A DNA stretch of 26,041 nt from Synergistaceae bacterium (GTDB taxonomy: Bacteria; Synergistota; Synergistia; Synergistales; Thermovirgaceae): assembly GCA_003446665.1 (NCBI GenBank), contig DMCT01000033.1, positions 2,501 through 28,541 of the forward strand, given 5' to 3'. Position 1 is the stretch's first letter. Each line of letters starts with the position of its first letter. Position numbers and translations under genes: made by a program. Positions 24,009 to 26,041 of the stretch are shown piece after piece. The notes under the pieces are model-generated. The model was given only the letters and a program-made list of their open reading frames with translations, was not told the origin of the DNA and searched no databases.

Positions 24009-24036
24009 TTGCTAAAGTACGCAAAATAGTTTTAGC
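23981..24036. promoter_or_regulatory. Candidate operators in the yerC promoter
   Basis: Three inverted repeats overlap the promoter. TGTTA and TAACA (23981-23995) lie across the -35 box and spacer. TTTGC and GCAAA (24008-24025) lie at the start of transcription. GCTAAA and TTTAGC (24011-24036) bracket the untranslated leader. The repressor could be YerC itself, which belongs to the TrpR superfamily. This is inferred from symmetry alone. Confidence 0.4.
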
Positions 24037-24055
24037 CATAAGGAGGAGATTGTTC

Positions 24056-24349
24056 ATGGCCGAAAAATGGAAAGACAGACTTACCGATCAACTTTGCAAA
24101 GGGATTCTATCTCTGGAAACGGTTGAAGAAGTCTACTGTTTCCTTGAGGATATTGCCACGATCGGTGAAATCAGGGCTCTGGCCCAGCGACTGGAAGTAG
24201 CACGGCTTTTGAGTGAAGGGTATACCTACCCGCAAATAGCACAGCAGACCGGCGCCAGCACTGCCACGATAAGCCGTGTGAAGAAGTTTCTCGAATACGG
24301 GGCGGACGGCTACAAGATGGTCCTTGAGAGGATCAAGGAGCAGGAATAA
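24056..24349 (+). CDS. yerC: YerC/YecD-family TrpR-like DNA-binding protein
   Basis: Small cytoplasmic regulator of 97 residues with the fold of the Trp repressor superfamily. The recognition region reads GYTYPQIAQQTGASTATISR, then a C-terminal helix pair with KKFLEYGADGYKMVLE. The ATG at 24056 follows AAGGAGG by nine bases. A longer frame to 23999 adds residues lying over the promoter and is rejected. It is the only plus-strand gene here, alone between its own promoter and terminator. Targets and ligand are unknown for most of this family. No trp genes are nearby, so a tryptophan role should not be assumed. Confidence 0.88.
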   Translation: MAEKWKDRLTDQLCKGILSLETVEEVYCFLEDIATIGEIRALAQRLEVARLLSEGYTYPQIAQQTGASTATISRVKKFLEYGADGYKMVLERIKEQE

Positions 24350-24378
24350 GGCTTTAACAAAAAACTTCTGGTTTTTTC

Positions 24379-24424
24379 GGGAGATCTATCCGTCATAAAA
24401 AAGGACGGAAGATCTCCCTTTTTT
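24379..24424 (+). terminator. Rho-independent terminator of yerC
   Basis: A long hairpin with outer arms GGGAGATCT (24379-24387) and AGATCTCCC (24410-24418) and inner arms CCGTC and GACGG is followed by TTTTTT. The opposite strand lacks a T-run, so it should act mainly on yerC transcripts. The T-run touches the stop of the convergent DUF362 gene. Confidence 0.9.
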
Positions 24425-25625
24425 ACCAGGTACCGGTTCGCGAAATTTTACGCAACATCCCGAGCAACAAGTTCTCTTTCACAGTCATGGCTCCTTCGGG
24501 GCACATTTCATGGCAACAAAGGCATTTGACACATTTGCTCCTGTCAATTTCAGGAATACGCTTTATAGTTATCGCTTGTACCGGGCACACTTTTTCGCAT
24601 ACACCACAGCTAACACATTTTTCTGGGATAAGTTCCGGATAGAGAAATAACAATCTGTGACAAAAGCCTCTAAACCTTTCGGGGATATTTCCGATCACTG
24701 ATGTAGCTTTTTTAAAAGACGGGATTCGGAGCTCCTCCAGTTTCGCCCCACGGACTTCGATTTCCTCCATACCCCGGGGGCCGAGGCCAGACTTTGCGGC
24801 CTCTTCCAAAAAAGGCACAGAAAAGGGCTTTACGTATCCCATCATGAAAGCCGCGACCGCATCCAGGGCCAGCGCATTCCGTGATGCCAAAACCCACCCG
24901 GCGAAGCGAGGCATGCCCCTGGAGGGACCGTTACCTTCCATACACCAGACGGCATCGAGAATGTTGAACTCCGGAGGGCGTACAAGGAAAAGATCGATGA
25001 TCGAACGGTACAGGTGAGCTTTCCCTTTCGCGCTGTGTGCAGCCATCCTGGTATCCCGGTCTGCTGTTCCGAAGACATTTTTTATAGATGCCGTAATCTC
25101 GGTCTCTACATGAGTCTTGAGTTTAGCGATGTTAATCACCGAATCTGACGATAGCCATATGGACGATATGCTGACTCTTTCAAGAGCCAGCGATTTGGGT
25201 AACCTTAGCGATTTATAACCGTCACGCGAAAGAAGGGAAACTTCGGCCAGGCCTTCTTTTTTTATCTCCCACATTCCCGTTGCTCGAAAAAGACTTTCTT
25301 TTCTGTCCGTGAAAATATACCCGGGATTGTCGGCTACAAGCAAAGAGGAAGCAGGAAATTTTTCTTTTAAAAGACTCGCAGTTTCCCGCACGATTGTCGG
25401 GTGGGAGGTAACAGCCTCATCGGGCTCCCTGGGGGAAAGCAGGTTTGGTTTCAGCAATACTTGCTTTCCCACAGAGGGAAGTCCTCCCGCTTTTTCTATC
25501 GCGACACGAAGGGCACTGTTTACATTTTCATCTGAGTAGTCGGGACAAGCCGCGCACCCTACAATGTAATGCTTCAAGACCCTGCCGTTTCCTTTCCCGT
25601 CAGGCAAAGATACCTTATTGGACAT
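24423..25625 (-). CDS. DUF362 domain protein with C-terminal 2x[4Fe-4S] ferredoxin domain
   Basis: Protein of about 400 residues. The DUF362 domain (about 30-260) includes VLLKPNLLSP, SHPTIVRE and INIAKLKTHVETEITASIKN, all typical of the family. The C-terminal ferredoxin domain has CVSCGVCEKVCP (C337, C340, C343, C347) and CVKCLCCHEMCP (C365, C368, C371, C375). The biochemical role of the family is not established; a redox or metallocentre-related role is often suggested. No start has a clear ribosome site. The ATG at 25625 is chosen because it is the only ATG in frame near the conserved N-terminus, and it overlaps nth by 52 bases. A TTG near 25577 would give a start closer to the conserved KHYIVGCA. 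Confidence 0.82.
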   Translation of the reverse strand: MSNKVSLPDGKGNGRVLKHYIVGCAACPDYSDENVNSALRVAIEKAGGLPSVGKQVLLKPNLLSPREPDEAVTSHPTIVRETASLLKEKFPASSLLVADNPGYIFTDRKESLFRATGMWEIKKEGLAEVSLLSRDGYKSLRLPKSLALERVSISSIWLSSDSVINIAKLKTHVETEITASIKNVFGTADRDTRMAAHSAKGKAHLYRSIIDLFLVRPPEFNILDAVWCMEGNGPSRGMPRFAGWVLASRNALALDAVAAFMMGYVKPFSVPFLEEAAKSGLGPRGMEEIEVRGAKLEELRIPSFKKATSVIGNIPERFRGFCHRLLFLYPELIPEKCVSCGVCEKVCPVQAITIKRIPEIDRSKCVKCLCCHEMCPEGAMTVKENLLLGMLRKISRTGTW

Positions 25626-26041
25626 CGTGCGCACTCTGGTTTGCGGGAGCGGCAAATGTTTTTGCCGTGCAGTATCAGATTCAGGTGGGCTCCCAGATGC
25701 CTTTTCGGGGGGATTATCTCTTCCAGACGGGCTTGTATGCTCTCAGCCGAAGCGGAAGGATGGAACCATCCTATCCTTCGGCTCACCCTGGAAACGTGAG
25801 TATCCACCGGGAAAGCCGGCATGTCAAGGTTGAACAAGAGCACACACGCCGCTGTCTTGGGCCCTACACCGGGCAGGTTCTGCAGGAAATCACGGGCACT
25901 AATGTGATCCCATTCTTTCAGTTCATCCAGGTTGAGCTTTCCGAAGACATCTTCAACCGTTTCAAGAATAGCTTTAATTCGACCTGCCTTTATATTCGAA
26001 ATGCCGGCGCTTTTAATAGCCTCAGCGATTTCTTTTGTTTC
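25574..26041 (-). CDS. nth: Endonuclease III-family DNA glycosylase, C-terminal part (runs off the right edge)
   Basis: Base-excision repair enzyme that removes oxidised pyrimidines and nicks the abasic site. The last 155 residues are present. The helix-hairpin-helix LPGVGPKTAACVLLF carries the catalytic lysine. The catalytic aspartate is in FPVDTHVSRVSRRIGW. The C-terminal [4Fe-4S] loop is Cx6Cx2Cx5C (CRSRKPECARCPIRYLC). These residues separate it from the iron-sulfur-free AlkA group. MutY is less likely because its extra C-terminal domain is absent. The N-terminus lies beyond the window. Confidence 0.93.
   Translation of the reverse strand, partial: ETKEIAEAIKSAGISNIKAGRIKAILETVEDVFGKLNLDELKEWDHISARDFLQNLPGVGPKTAACVLLFNLDMPAFPVDTHVSRVSRRIGWFHPSASAESIQARLEEIIPPKRHLGAHLNLILHGKNICRSRKPECARCPIRYLCLTGKETAGS

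Overview
The window looks like a chromosomal segment of an anaerobic, amino-acid-fermenting bacterium. Synergistota is my best guess and a clostridial Firmicute the main alternative. The reasons are the ferredoxin-dependent 2-oxoacid oxidoreductase, a multi-subunit FAD/Fe-S amine dehydrogenase, many Fe-S proteins, roughly even base composition in the core, and Gram-positive-like gene orders such as tilS-hpt-ftsH. This assignment is inference: no rRNA or other phylogenetic marker was compared. Nearly all genes are on the minus strand; only yerC is on the plus strand.

Layout, left to right. (1) Positions 1-2100: an AT-rich metal-resistance cassette with a Cd/Zn/Pb-type P-type ATPase (N-terminal half only, three metal-binding domains) and its ArsR/CadC-type repressor. 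A near-perfect sigma-70 promoter is flanked by inverted repeats. (2) Positions 2112-3524: an RlmD-family rRNA methyltransferase whose last ~25 codons overlap two hairpins and look rewritten. (3) Positions 3570-6460: a korDABC operon with its own promoter and terminator. (4) Positions 6547-10024: a five-gene operon for a flavin/Fe-S dehydrogenase of the proline/hydroxyproline/sarcosine dehydrogenase type, with a terminator. (5) Positions 10255-13496: acpS-nnr-tsaE-tsaB. (6) Positions 13532-19282: uvrB-uvrA-rlmB followed by tRNA-Val. (7) Positions 19292-23297: tilS-hpt-ftsH, ended by a strong terminator. (8) Positions 23376-23929: four tRNA genes in two apparent transcription units (Leu-fMet-Met, then fMet). 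(9) Positions 23980-24424: the small TrpR-like regulator yerC, divergent from the tRNAs, with promoter and terminator. (10) Positions 24423-26041: a DUF362/ferredoxin protein and the C-terminal part of an endonuclease III.

How the parts fit. The dehydrogenase operon and korDABC lie head to tail but are separately transcribed. A plausible but unproven reading is that the first oxidises an amino acid or N-alkyl amino acid and the second oxidises the resulting 2-oxoacid to acyl-CoA with reduced ferredoxin. The right two-thirds is housekeeping: tRNA modification, NAD(P)HX repair, acyl carrier protein activation, excision repair, membrane proteolysis and purine salvage. I found no phage, CRISPR array or intact insertion sequence, and no clearly new system. 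The points most worth checking are the altered rlmD 3' end beside the foreign-looking metal cassette, the competing hairpins in the korC-rlmD gap, the split dehydrogenase, and the palindromes in the yerC promoter. No gene-free stretch exceeds about 230 bases.
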